The notes under the pieces are model-generated. The model had not been told where the DNA came from, searched no databases, and saw nothing but the letters and a program-made list of their open reading frames with translations. This document shows positions 26,994 to 36,128 of a stretch of 64,000 nucleotides of DNA, one piece after another. A program made the position numbers and the translations under genes. The stretch covers positions 62,001 to 126,000 of the forward strand of contig OZ243969.1 in the NCBI GenBank assembly GCA_965214675.1. The letters run 5' to 3'. Numbering within the stretch: the first letter of the stretch is position 1; each line of letters begins with the position of its first letter. This stretch comes from WTFY01 sp965214675. Lineage in GTDB: Bacteria > Pseudomonadota > Gammaproteobacteria > UBA4575.

Positions 26994-28136
26994 CTACATA
27001 CATATAGAGTGTATGACTTTTTGCAGCAATTCAGTAGTTGGCTTGAGTGACGAAAGTTCAATGAACTCATTTGGCTGGTGGGCCTGGTCTATTGAGCCTG
27101 GTCCCAGGACCACTGTTTCCATTCCCATGGAATTAAAAAATGGGGCTTCCGTTGCAAAAGTGACTGATGTCGGACTTTTGTTAGTGTAACTGCTTACTAG
27201 CTTGACAATCCTTGAGTCTTCCGCCGTTTTGAAGGCCGGAACTCCGTCAAATAGCGCTTTAAATTTACAGGTAAGGCCAAGCGAGTCTATTTTATTTGAA
27301 ATGCGTTGATGCAGCTCATCTCTCAGAGCACCGATTTGCATACCAGGTAGCAGGCGTATGTCAATGTGCAGTTCGCACTCCGCGCAGATCCGGTTTGGGT
27401 TGTCGCCACCATGAATGTGGCCAAGATTCAAGGTCGGCACTGGTACGATGAAGTCATGGTCAACATATTTTTCTGCAAGCTCCTGTTTGAATCTATCAAG
27501 TTCATTTAGCACCACTCGCATCCCTTCCAGTGCATTGTTGCCAAGAGCCGGGTTACTCGCGTGACCCGCCTTCCCATAGAGCGTGATTGACTCCATGAAC
27601 ACCCCTTTGTGCTGACGTACAGGGGTAAGGTTTGTAGGTTCACCTATAATGCAAAAGCGACCTAGTTTCCTGTTATTTTCTACAAGCGTACGAACTCCCT
27701 GCATTGTGCTTTCTTCGTCAGCTGTCGCAACAATAGTAAGACGCTGCTGTAGATTTTTCCCTACAAAATCCTTTGCCGCTTCAATGGCGATCGCCAGAAA
27801 CGACTTCATGTCTGCTGTTCCCAGGCCATATAGCCGGCTACCGACTTGTTCGGCCAGAAACGGATTGGTATTCCATCCCGTTTGATCAAAATTCACAGTG
27901 TCCGTATGACCAGATAACACGAGTCCATCCTCCCCATCTCCAATCCACGCTATCAGGTTATATTTTTCGGTGGACGAAGGAATGATCTCCGTCTGGAAAC
28001 CAAGATCGTCCAGCCAGTTGGCCAAACAGTCGATAATAGGTTTGTTGCTGGTATCAAATTGTGCCTGTGTGCTGCTGACTGAGGGGGTTGCAATCAGTTG
28101 CCCAATCATTTCGAGTAGCTGGGGTGCAGACTTCAT
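26994..28136 (-). CDS. argE: N-acetylornithine deacetylase
   Basis: Removes the acetyl group from N-acetylornithine in arginine synthesis. A 380-residue M20 metallopeptidase-family protein. Metal ligands are H77 in LSGHTDTV, the bridging D109 in GLGTADMKSF and the E141/E142 pair in ATADEES; GEPTNLTPVRQHKGV is typical of ArgE. It starts one base after the mtdA stop, so it is probably the last gene of the serine-cycle transcript. Dimerisation domain residues GHIHGGDNPNRIC support ArgE over DapE. Confidence 0.94.
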   Translation of the reverse strand: MKSAPQLLEMIGQLIATPSVSSTQAQFDTSNKPIIDCLANWLDDLGFQTEIIPSSTEKYNLIAWIGDGEDGLVLSGHTDTVNFDQTGWNTNPFLAEQVGSRLYGLGTADMKSFLAIAIEAAKDFVGKNLQQRLTIVATADEESTMQGVRTLVENNRKLGRFCIIGEPTNLTPVRQHKGVFMESITLYGKAGHASNPALGNNALEGMRVVLNELDRFKQELAEKYVDHDFIVPVPTLNLGHIHGGDNPNRICAECELHIDIRLLPGMQIGALRDELHQRISNKIDSLGLTCKFKALFDGVPAFKTAEDSRIVKLVSSYTNKSPTSVTFATEAPFFNSMGMETVVLGPGSIDQAHQPNEFIELSSLKPTTELLQKVIHSICM

Positions 28137-28137
28137 A

Positions 28138-29004
28138 CTATCGGGAGCTCGTCATTTGTTGGGCAATCTTGTAAATTGCGTCTGCGTCTAGTACTTGGTC
28201 ATTGGATGTAAACAGTCTTCCAATACAGGCGCGGTGCAGCTTCAGCTTCAATGCGCCTATACCAAGGCCTCCAAAAACTTTCTTACCAAATCTTTCAGTA
28301 TTCCTGTCGTTCATGCTAATGCCCTCAAAGCCGAGGGGTTCCGCAGTACTGACATCAGCCAGAATTTCAATGGAGTCATGTTTTTGCCATTGTTCTGCAT
28401 CGAGTAAGCGGATTCCTGCCTTGCCTGCACCAAATACAACTTGCGCTCCTTCCAGCGCGGTCTGAACCGAACCATGATCACGGGCTTCCACAGGTGCAAG
28501 TTCGACTCCAAATTGTTTTCCCATGTCTTCGCATGCCTGCTTTGAACGACTCATTTCTCTTGATGTCAGGCGTACTTGAGCACCGCTTTGTGCCAGCATC
28601 ACTGCAGCACGCTGTCCCACGGGTCCCGTACCGGCAAGGACCACGGCAATTTTCCCTGCTAACGAGCCAGCTTGGTTTAGCAACGTGACACCAGCTGCAG
28701 CAGTGGTATTGCAGCCGTTGCTGTCCAGCATCACGGATACGCGAAAATCTTGGAAAAAATGACTTTGTATGGCCTTGAACAAAGACTGGCTGCTGATGAG
28801 GTTACTACCGCCTACAAAGATTGCGGTATTCTTTTTATGTTTGGGTGCCCGTGTATAGATCGCACCTTCGACGAGGCTTGCACAATTATTTTCATGAATG
28901 CCCCCAAGTTGGGTAACCTGGTCTGCTCCCCCATCATATGCAACCACAGAATCAAATACACTGGGGAGGGGGTCAGTATCAAAATGGTACAAAAGCTTTT
29001 TCAT
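28138..29004 (-). CDS. mtdA: NADP-dependent methylene-THF / methylene-H4MPT dehydrogenase MtdA
   Basis: Interconverts methenyl and methylene forms of tetrahydrofolate (and tetrahydromethanopterin) with NADP(H). In serine-cycle methylotrophs it makes the methylene-THF that serine hydroxymethyltransferase uses. The start at ATG 29004 gives 288 residues and KKLLYHFDTDPLPSVFD, which aligns with the Methylobacterium enzyme; an upstream in-frame codon at 29031 adds nine residues with no support. Diagnostic segments are VAYDGGADQV, LDSNGCNTTAAAGV, VLAGTGPVGQRAA (NADP site) and FGGLGIGALKLKLHRACI. It lies 36 bp after ppc. No fch gene for methenyl-THF cyclohydrolase is in the window. Confidence 0.95.
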   Translation of the reverse strand: MKKLLYHFDTDPLPSVFDSVVAYDGGADQVTQLGGIHENNCASLVEGAIYTRAPKHKKNTAIFVGGSNLISSQSLFKAIQSHFFQDFRVSVMLDSNGCNTTAAAGVTLLNQAGSLAGKIAVVLAGTGPVGQRAAVMLAQSGAQVRLTSREMSRSKQACEDMGKQFGVELAPVEARDHGSVQTALEGAQVVFGAGKAGIRLLDAEQWQKHDSIEILADVSTAEPLGFEGISMNDRNTERFGKKVFGGLGIGALKLKLHRACIGRLFTSNDQVLDADAIYKIAQQMTSSR

Positions 29005-29040
29005 AGTATGCAGGGGTAACACCACACTCAAACGGGATGC

Positions 29041-31815
29041 TCAGCCAGTACTACCAATTCCTGCTGCGACACAGTTGATAGACAAAAGCAGGGGAACCAG
29101 AATATTTTGCCTGTCCAGAGCATTGTCTTGCTCACTGCGAAACTTTTTGACTAACTCGGCCTGTTCAATACCCACCTGATTCAAAGACTTGAGACGCCTG
29201 TTGAAGTGTCTTTTAAAGTTCGGAAAACGGTCACACAGCTGGTCTTCACCTGTGATCTGCAAGACCATTTCCGTTGTACGCTCGTACTCAGCTCTAATCG
29301 CTGAGTAAATTGCTTGGCTGTACTGGCTGTTAACCACCAGTTCTACATATTTTTCAGCAACTTGCAAGTCAACTAGCAACAACGTTTTTTCTACGCTGTC
29401 TAGTACCAACCGAAACAAGGAATGCTTGATATACAGCTCTTGCAATAATTCTTTCCCTCGTTCTCCTCGTATGCTGATCAGTTGCTCAAAACTGCTTCCG
29501 ACCCCGTACCATCCTGGGACCAAAATACGGTTTTGCGTCCAGGCAAATACCCAGGGTATTGCGCGTAAGTCATCGAGAGTTGTCGCACCAAACCTGCTTG
29601 AAGGCCTTGATCCGATTTTCATAAGTGTCAGTTCCTCAACGGGACTTGCCTGCTGATAGAACTCTACTAGACCCGGTGTTTCAATTAACTTGCGGTACAT
29701 GACATACGCTGTCCCCGAAAGTGCTTCCATGACTTCATCGAGCTCGGCATTGATTTGGAAGGCAGGGTCTTTGCCTGACATCAGTGTGTGTGTGAGTGCG
29801 CTGGAAGCGAGGATTTCCATCTGTTCTTCTGCAAAACCACGGTTTGCATACTTGTACGATACGACTTCGCCCTGCTCTGTGACTCGCATGCGTCCATCAA
29901 TTGTACCTACGGGCTGAGCTGCAATGGCACGGCCGCTGGGTGCGCCACCCCGACTTACCGAGCCGCCACGACCATGAAAGAATGAAGCCGGAATTTTGTG
30001 CTTGTCCCCGACCTCCTTTATTCGAGTCTGGGCCTTACTGATGATCCAATTGGAAGTAAAAAATCCGCCATCTTTGTTAGAGTCCGAGTAGCCCACCATG
30101 ACCTCTTGAGACTCTCCATTTCTGCGTATCGTTCGCCTGATAAATCCGTATTCGAGCAATTCATTCAAAATAGAGGGCCCCTGTTCCAGGGCCTCTATGG
30201 TCTCCAATAAAGGTACGACCAGAATCCGACAGGCTTCCAAACCATCGACATCCGTAAACAGTCCCGCATACTTCGCTAACAGGTATACCCCTAGTACATC
30301 AGTTGATGTCTGCGTCATGCTGAGTATAAAGGCGCCAAACGTGTCCGGGTCCAGTTTACTTTGATAGTGCTTAACCTGTGCAAGCATGGTTAACGTTGAT
30401 TGTGCCCGGTCGGAAAGAAAATCAGTGTTTGGGATTACGCGTAGTGGCCGCATCAGTTCGCTAACAACCCATTCTTTCCATTCATCTGATTTGAAATCTG
30501 GAACATCAAAGTGTGTTTTCTGATGCAAGGTTTGCCAGATTTCTGCAAGAACATTGTTTGTTACGGTCGTATTCTCGCGAAGATCCAGGCTGACCGTTCG
30601 AAAGCCGAAGGTATCCACCATATGTCGCAGTGGCGATAAGTTCGACCGGCTGAGGTGCTCACAGCGGGCATCATCCAGTCCACGCTCGAGTGTCCGCAAA
30701 TCGTTTGCCAGACCGGATGCGCTGCGATAGGCGATATCTGATTTTTTTGGGTCATCAATATTTTGTAGTGTCGCGTCGATGCTGCGCAGCATACAACTCA
30801 GGTACTGTCTGAACACCTCACCAGGATTTCGTTTCGAAAAGGATTCTGTCTCTTCCAGCATTTCGAGTTTTTGTTCGAGAGCTTTGATGAAGTCCTCAGA
30901 AACTCGTAATGAATGGCTGGCGATGCTCAGCTTGGAACCGAGCTTGATCAAATCCTGACGATATCGTTTCAGACTCGCACGGGCATTTTCACGGATAGCA
31001 AATGCGGTAACTTCGGCATCTACATCCGGATGACCATCTCGATCACCACCTATCCAGGATCCAAACCGGAAAACGGGGGGTATTTCAAATTCAATGTGCG
31101 GGTACATTTTTCTCAAGGCACGATTTAATTCAGCATAAAATCTCATCACGCCATCAAACAAAGATTCCGTAAAAAAGTGCAGGCCCCATGTAACCTCTTG
31201 GGCAACAGTAGGCTTTTCCAGGCGGATCTCACCTGTCAGCCAGAGAAGATCGATCTCATTGCGCAATTCGTGAATGAGTTCATCGCGTTCGCGGGGTGTC
31301 CAGCGCGTCAGTTCTAATTGCTTGAGCAGTATGTAAATTCGCCTGTGAATTTCCAGCACGGTTACACGCTTAGCCTCAGTGGGGTGTGCAGTAATTACCG
31401 GGCAGATAAAGCTCTTGTTAAGTATCTTCTGAATGTCCTCTGCCGGAACATTGTGCTGGGCTGCCATGGAAAATGTATATGCGAAAGTTCCTGGCACACG
31501 GCGACGCCCGTATTCCTTTTCTATCTGGCGGCGCTGCTGCACCGTTGCATTTTGTTCAGCGATGCTAAGTAGCTGAAACCAGATGCCATGAGCCTCCAAA
31601 ATGTACAGAATCTGTGAATCTGTGCTTTCACGGATGTCTCGGTGGCCCTCTATGAAGGCTTCTATATCCGGTTGCCGGGTCCGCAGCACACTCAGTAGCT
31701 CTTTGTACAGCAGGTCTACAAGCTTGTTTTCATAGCTTGCAGCCGGATCAATAATGGCACGTCCAGTAGCAACCCGGGTCAGTTGGGTCCAGGAAAGTGG
31801 AGAAATATCACTCAT
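29041..31815 (-). CDS. ppc: Phosphoenolpyruvate carboxylase
   Basis: Carboxylates PEP with bicarbonate to oxaloacetate, the CO2-fixing step of the serine cycle. 924 residues. The catalytic histidine is H144 in VITAHPTEAKR; the phosphate-binding loop FFHGRGGSVSRGGAPSG and the VGYSDSNKDGG motif are present. The C-terminus ends NCVAAGIGSTG as is typical of the family. It is 115 bp downstream of hprA and 36 bp upstream of mtdA. Its place among cycle genes shows an assimilatory role rather than a purely anaplerotic one. Confidence 0.97.
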   Translation of the reverse strand: MSDISPLSWTQLTRVATGRAIIDPAASYENKLVDLLYKELLSVLRTRQPDIEAFIEGHRDIRESTDSQILYILEAHGIWFQLLSIAEQNATVQQRRQIEKEYGRRRVPGTFAYTFSMAAQHNVPAEDIQKILNKSFICPVITAHPTEAKRVTVLEIHRRIYILLKQLELTRWTPRERDELIHELRNEIDLLWLTGEIRLEKPTVAQEVTWGLHFFTESLFDGVMRFYAELNRALRKMYPHIEFEIPPVFRFGSWIGGDRDGHPDVDAEVTAFAIRENARASLKRYRQDLIKLGSKLSIASHSLRVSEDFIKALEQKLEMLEETESFSKRNPGEVFRQYLSCMLRSIDATLQNIDDPKKSDIAYRSASGLANDLRTLERGLDDARCEHLSRSNLSPLRHMVDTFGFRTVSLDLRENTTVTNNVLAEIWQTLHQKTHFDVPDFKSDEWKEWVVSELMRPLRVIPNTDFLSDRAQSTLTMLAQVKHYQSKLDPDTFGAFILSMTQTSTDVLGVYLLAKYAGLFTDVDGLEACRILVVPLLETIEALEQGPSILNELLEYGFIRRTIRRNGESQEVMVGYSDSNKDGGFFTSNWIISKAQTRIKEVGDKHKIPASFFHGRGGSVSRGGAPSGRAIAAQPVGTIDGRMRVTEQGEVVSYKYANRGFAEEQMEILASSALTHTLMSGKDPAFQINAELDEVMEALSGTAYVMYRKLIETPGLVEFYQQASPVEELTLMKIGSRPSSRFGATTLDDLRAIPWVFAWTQNRILVPGWYGVGSSFEQLISIRGERGKELLQELYIKHSLFRLVLDSVEKTLLLVDLQVAEKYVELVVNSQYSQAIYSAIRAEYERTTEMVLQITGEDQLCDRFPNFKRHFNRRLKSLNQVGIEQAELVKKFRSEQDNALDRQNILVPLLLSINCVAAGIGSTG

Positions 31816-31930
31816 ACTGCATGTAAAAAGTCAGACCGACTCATGCAATATACAGCAAGGGCGCAAGATACTCCCTCCCGGTTTGGAAGGGAATGTACTG
31901 TCTCTGTAAAGGGAAGAAACAGATATACGT

Positions 31931-32902
31931 TTAAACCAGCTTGTCTTTTGGTGTGTCGCCCGCTTCAAATGCAGCCAGGTTTTCCAGTACACGATTACCC
32001 ATTGCAATACGTGTCTCAGTTGAGGCACTGCCCAAATGAGGCAGCAGCACGGCATTTTCCAATTCAAGGAAACGCTTGTCCAGGTTGGGTTCGCCTTCAA
32101 ATACATCCAGGCCTGCACCCGCAATCGTGCCATTTTTTAACGCCTCAATTAATGCATCATTATCGATCACATCACCGCGCGCCGAATTGATGAGAAATGC
32201 GCCGGGCTTCATTTTGGCCAGATTTTCCTTGTTCAGGAGATGGTAGGTTTCTTTGCCGCCCGGGCAGTGAATAGACACGAAGTCCGAATTTGCAAGAACC
32301 TCGTCGATCGATTCGTATTGAGTCGCATTGTATTTCTTTATAACCTCATCAGAGGGGGGGTAGGGATCCACGAAGATTATCTTCATTCCAAAGCCATGAT
32401 GTGCTCGCTTTGCCATAGCCTGTGCAATTCGTCCCATGCCGATCATGCCCAGGGTTTTGCCGGTCACTTTGGTGGCCAGCAAGTGTGTAGGCCGCCAGCC
32501 TGTCCACGCATTGGCACGCAGGTGGCGTTCCCCCTCACTCGTACGCCTTGCTGCGGTTAACAGCAATGTCATTGCAATATCCGCTGTGCAGTCGGTAAGC
32601 ACCTCGGGTGTATTGGTTACGGTCAATCCGCGGGCTTTGGCTGCATCCAGGTCAATGTGGTTGAATCCTACCCCAAAATTGCCGATGAACTTGGCTCGCA
32701 GTGGCTCAGCACTTAATACTTCCGCATCGACAGGATCCGTCACGGTGGGCAGAAACACATCGCAATTGCCCAATGCCGCTTTCATTTCGTCCTTGGTCAT
32801 GGCAACGTCAGTCTCATTCAGCTGCACGTCATAGTTCTCTTTCAGTGTAGCTTCCACTTCTGCAGGCCAGGCGCGCGTGACGATGACTTTCAATTTGCTC
32901 AT
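31931..32902 (-). CDS. hprA: Hydroxypyruvate reductase (D-2-hydroxyacid dehydrogenase family)
   Basis: Reduces hydroxypyruvate to D-glycerate in the serine cycle. A 323-residue NAD(P)-dependent D-2-hydroxyacid dehydrogenase with a GMIGMGRIAQAMAKRA Rossmann motif. The catalytic set is Arg in NSARGDVIDNDAL, Glu in DVFEGEPNL and His in LLPHLGSAS. Glyoxylate reductases share this fold, so the substrate is assigned from the operon: it sits between malate thiokinase and PEP carboxylase. An AGGAGA ribosome site lies 8 bases before the ATG. Confidence 0.92.
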   Translation of the reverse strand: MSKLKVIVTRAWPAEVEATLKENYDVQLNETDVAMTKDEMKAALGNCDVFLPTVTDPVDAEVLSAEPLRAKFIGNFGVGFNHIDLDAAKARGLTVTNTPEVLTDCTADIAMTLLLTAARRTSEGERHLRANAWTGWRPTHLLATKVTGKTLGMIGMGRIAQAMAKRAHHGFGMKIIFVDPYPPSDEVIKKYNATQYESIDEVLANSDFVSIHCPGGKETYHLLNKENLAKMKPGAFLINSARGDVIDNDALIEALKNGTIAGAGLDVFEGEPNLDKRFLELENAVLLPHLGSASTETRIAMGNRVLENLAAFEAGDTPKDKLV

Positions 32903-32914
32903 TTTACTTTTCTC

Positions 32915-33805
32915 CTAGGCAAGATCTTTCAGGACCCTTTCCATGGTTGATCCGAGTTCAGATGGGTCTGGTGCAACAGTTACTCCGGCTTTCTCAAGCA
33001 GCTCCACCTTCTCAGCAGCACTTTCGCCTTTGCCGGATACAATAGCACCCGCATGGCCCATGCGACGGCCTTTAGGTGCTGTCAGTCCTGCAATGTAGGC
33101 AACCAACGGTTTGGTCATGTGATTTTTAAAATATTCCGCGGCATCAGCTTCCTGAGGCCCCCCAATTTCGCCAATCAGCATGACAGCCTTTGTTTCTGGG
33201 TCCGCTTCGAATAACTCAAGGATGTCGCGGTGAGAGCAACCGTTGATCGGGTCACCACCAATTCCAACACTCGTGCTGATACCGATCCCGCATGCCATCA
33301 TTTGAGATGCAGCCTCATAACCAAGTGTGCCTGAACGTGCAACAATGCCTACATTTCCAGGGATGTAAATGTGTCCCGGCATTATGCCGAGAAGACATTT
33401 TTCAGGACTGATCGTTCCGGCACAGTTGGGGCCTGTCAGCCGCATCCTGTCTTCTTTCTTGTAGCGGTACATGTAACGCTTTACAAGCATCATATCCTGT
33501 GCAGGAATGCCATCAGTGATCGCAACACAGGTTTTGATACCTGCATCGGCTGCTTCCATGATTGAATCAGCAGCGAATGAAGCAGGCACAAATACGATGC
33601 TGGCATCGGCGCCCGTTTCTTCCACGGCATCTTTCATTGTGTTGAAGACAGGAAGTTCGAGATGGGTTTGTCCGCCCTTGCCAGGAGTAACGCCGCCGAC
33701 TACTTGGGTACCGTATTCGAGCATTTCCTTTGCATGGAAAGTACCTATTTTCCCTGTGAAGCCCTGGATCAGTACCTTGGTATTGTTATCAATCATTATG
33801 CTCAT
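32915..33805 (-). CDS. mtkB: Malate thiokinase (malate-CoA ligase), small subunit
   Basis: SucD-like subunit that with MtkA makes malyl-CoA from malate, CoA and ATP. 296 residues. The phosphorylated histidine is H251 in GRRMGHAGAIVSGKGES; the CoA-binding domain opens with VLIQGFTGKIGTFHAKEM. By sequence alone it could be succinyl-CoA synthetase. The adjacent malyl-CoA lyase and other cycle genes, and MtkA-specific features in the partner, support malate. An AGGAGA site precedes the ATG; it is 16 bp after mtkA. Confidence 0.93.
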   Translation of the reverse strand: MSIMIDNNTKVLIQGFTGKIGTFHAKEMLEYGTQVVGGVTPGKGGQTHLELPVFNTMKDAVEETGADASIVFVPASFAADSIMEAADAGIKTCVAITDGIPAQDMMLVKRYMYRYKKEDRMRLTGPNCAGTISPEKCLLGIMPGHIYIPGNVGIVARSGTLGYEAASQMMACGIGISTSVGIGGDPINGCSHRDILELFEADPETKAVMLIGEIGGPQEADAAEYFKNHMTKPLVAYIAGLTAPKGRRMGHAGAIVSGKGESAAEKVELLEKAGVTVAPDPSELGSTMERVLKDLA

Positions 33806-33821
33806 GTGTGTCTCCTAGCTT

Positions 33822-35000
33822 TTATGAGGCTTCAACGACGCGGTTGCGTTCTGCTACAACTTTTTCTGCAGCTTCAGATAACGTGTCTGCAGTGATGACG
33901 GGGTAGCCACTGTCTTTGAGCATCTGCATACCTTTTTCAACATTCGTTCCCGAAAGACGCACTACTACAGGGGTTCTTACATCGAGTTTGCCGAATGCCT
34001 GTATTACGCCCTCTGCAATCCAGTCACAGCGGTTAATACCTGCAAATATGTTGACCAGCATTGCTTTTACTTTTTCATCATCCAGGACAAGCTTGAACGC
34101 CTTGGTGACCCGATCCGGTGATGCGCCGCCCCCAATATCCAGAAAGTTGGCTGGCTCGCCACCTTTGTGCTTGATCATGTCCATGGTTGCCATGGCCAAT
34201 CCTGCACCATTGATCATGCAGCCAATGTCTCCATCCAGGCCCACATAGCTCAGACCTCTGTCAGATGCCGCAGTTTCACGCGAGTCTTCCTGGGACTTGT
34301 CCCGCAACTCTGAGATCTTCGGTCTGCGAAAGAGGGCGTTATCATCAAAGCTCATCTTGGAATCCAGTGCCAAGATGTGATTGTCCTTGGTAACGACCAG
34401 GGGGTTGATTTCCACCAGGGTGGCATCAAGTTCACGAAAGGCACTGTAAGCGCCCTCGATACAATGCACTGCCTGGCTGATCATCTCAGGATGAATGTTG
34501 AGAGCAAAAGCAAGCTCCCTGGCCTGAAAATCCCGCAAGCCCACTGCGGGTTCAACTTCCAGTCTGAAAATGGTTTCCGGCTTCGTGGCAGCCACTTCTT
34601 CAATATCCATACCACCTTCTGAAGAGGTAACTATGACGACCCGCTGCTTGTTCCGGTCCAGTACCAGGGCAAGATAAATTTCACGTTCTATGTCTGAAAC
34701 CTGCTCGATATAGAGCCGGTATACTACTTTCCCACTCGGGCCGGTCTGATGAGTCACCAGACGCTTGCCAAGTAATTCCTCAGCGGCGTTCCAGATCTCC
34801 TCGTCGTTCGAACAGACCTTGATCCCCCCGGCCTTACCTCGTGCACCGGAATGGATCTGTGCCTTGACCACCCACTGGTGTCCGCCTATTTCCTTGGCTC
34901 GGTAGACTGCTTGCTCCGGGCTGTATGCCAGCCCGCCAGGCGAGATCGCCACGCCAAATTCCGATAGTAATTCTTTCGCTTGATATTCATGAATATCCAC
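33822..35000 (-). CDS. mtkA: Malate thiokinase, large subunit
   Basis: SucC-like ATP-grasp subunit of malate-CoA ligase. I place the start at GTG 35000 (392 residues, MDIHEYQAKELL), because a GGGAGGGA ribosome site lies 8 bases before it but only 2 before the ATG at 35006, and Methylobacterium MtkA begins MDVHEYQ. Landmarks are VKAQIHSGARGKAGGIK, VEINPLVVTKDNHILALD and the stretch FLDIGGGASPDRVTKAF. Close likeness to known MtkA in SYVGLDGDIGCMINGAG favours malate over succinate as substrate. A 176-bp spacer with hairpins separates it from mcl upstream. Confidence 0.94.
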   Translation of the reverse strand: MDIHEYQAKELLSEFGVAISPGGLAYSPEQAVYRAKEIGGHQWVVKAQIHSGARGKAGGIKVCSNDEEIWNAAEELLGKRLVTHQTGPSGKVVYRLYIEQVSDIEREIYLALVLDRNKQRVVIVTSSEGGMDIEEVAATKPETIFRLEVEPAVGLRDFQARELAFALNIHPEMISQAVHCIEGAYSAFRELDATLVEINPLVVTKDNHILALDSKMSFDDNALFRRPKISELRDKSQEDSRETAASDRGLSYVGLDGDIGCMINGAGLAMATMDMIKHKGGEPANFLDIGGGASPDRVTKAFKLVLDDEKVKAMLVNIFAGINRCDWIAEGVIQAFGKLDVRTPVVVRLSGTNVEKGMQMLKDSGYPVITADTLSEAAEKVVAERNRVVEAS

Positions 35001-35097
35001 TAGCATTCCCTCCCGAGAATAATAATTCGTTTTTGCCGTGATGCCTGTCTAGAGCAGTTATCAGGCTCAAGCCCCGCAGCCAAATCAGGTCTTGCTC

Positions 35098-35137
35098 CCC
35101 ATCGCATTGATGGGTTGATCTCCAAATCCTGGGAGAT
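35098..35137. repeat. Two adjacent perfect hairpins between mcl and mtkA
   Basis: CCCATC (35098-35103) pairs with GATGGG (35109-35114) over a 5-base loop. Next to it ATCTCC (35118-35123) pairs with GGAGAT (35132-35137) over an 8-base loop. They sit in the 176-bp spacer inside the serine-cycle operon. No T-run follows, so an mRNA-processing or stability role between cistrons is more likely than termination. Confidence 0.45.
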
Positions 35138-35176
35138 TGACACAGCACCTGGACAAACGGAAAAACTGCTAAGTCT

Positions 35177-36118
35177 TTAAGACTTGGCAGCAATGGCTTC
35201 CGCAGCGCGCACAATATTTTCAGCCATACGCGCAGATGCTGCATCGATCATTTTGCCATCGAGTGAGGCAGCACCTTTGCCCTCTTTGGCAGCCTTTTCC
35301 AGTTCTTCAAGAATCCTTTTGGCCTTGTTCGTCTCAGCTTCAGGCGGTGTAAAGACTTCATTTGCCAGGTCAATCTGCTTGGGATGAATGGCCCACTTGC
35401 CCTCACACCCCAGCGCAGCAGCACGTCGCGCGGCCAGAAGATACCCATCAGGATCATCGAAATCACCGAATGGTCCGTCAATCGGGCGAAGTCCATAGGC
35501 CCGGCAGGCGACTGTCATACGCGAGATTGCAGCATGCCATTGATCACCAGGATAATCAGGATTCAAGCCGCCAATATTGACAGTACGTGCACGGTTGCTT
35601 GCAGCATAATCGGCAACACCGAAATGCATGGCTTCCATACGCGTACTGGAAGTAGCAATGGCTTCAACGTTTGCCATACCCAAGGCGGTCTCGATAAGGG
35701 CTTCAAGACCAATTCGGTTTTCCAGCCCCTTGGCCTCCTCGATCTGGGTAACCATGGCATCGACCATATAGACATCACCGGTTGTCCCCACTTTAGGAAT
35801 GAGTATGGTGTCAAGCTTGTTACCTGCCTGTTCAACTACATCCACCACATCGCGGTACATATAGTGTGTGTCCAACCCATTGATGCGCACAGAAACCGTT
35901 TTTCCGTGACCTTTCCAGTCAAACTCATTTAACGCGGCAATTACATTTTTTCGCGCCTGGACCTTGTCATCCGGCGCTACGGCATCCTCAAGGTCAAGGA
36001 ATACATAATCTGCGTCACAGGTCAGTGCTTTTTCCAGCATCCTGGGATTGGACCCGGGCACAGCAAGTTCACAACGCTGTAATCGCTGTCGGGCCGGTTT
36101 GTATTGAGTAAAGCTCAT
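35177..36118 (-). CDS. mcl: L-malyl-CoA lyase
   Basis: Splits malyl-CoA into glyoxylate and acetyl-CoA, closing the serine cycle. A 313-residue CitE/HpcH-type lyase with NPRMLEKALTCDADYVFLDL, the acidic metal-binding LEDAVAP, and IETALGMANVEAIA. The C-terminal KWAIHPKQIDLANEVF is typical of malyl-CoA lyases that also accept beta-methylmalyl-CoA. AAGGAA lies before the ATG and sgaA ends 10 bp upstream, indicating cotranscription. Confidence 0.95.
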   Translation of the reverse strand: MSFTQYKPARQRLQRCELAVPGSNPRMLEKALTCDADYVFLDLEDAVAPDDKVQARKNVIAALNEFDWKGHGKTVSVRINGLDTHYMYRDVVDVVEQAGNKLDTILIPKVGTTGDVYMVDAMVTQIEEAKGLENRIGLEALIETALGMANVEAIATSSTRMEAMHFGVADYAASNRARTVNIGGLNPDYPGDQWHAAISRMTVACRAYGLRPIDGPFGDFDDPDGYLLAARRAAALGCEGKWAIHPKQIDLANEVFTPPEAETNKAKRILEELEKAAKEGKGAASLDGKMIDAASARMAENIVRAAEAIAAKS

Positions 36119-36128
36119 TTTGATTTCC

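Noticed and set aside
32915..35000. sucCD, succinyl-CoA synthetase of the TCA cycle
   Set aside because: Surrounded by serine-cycle genes and closer by eye to MtkA/MtkB; no sucA or sucB nearby.
35384..35932. Plus-strand 182-codon open frame
   Set aside because: It lies antisense to malyl-CoA lyase, whose protein is clearly conserved; the antisense product has no recognisable features.
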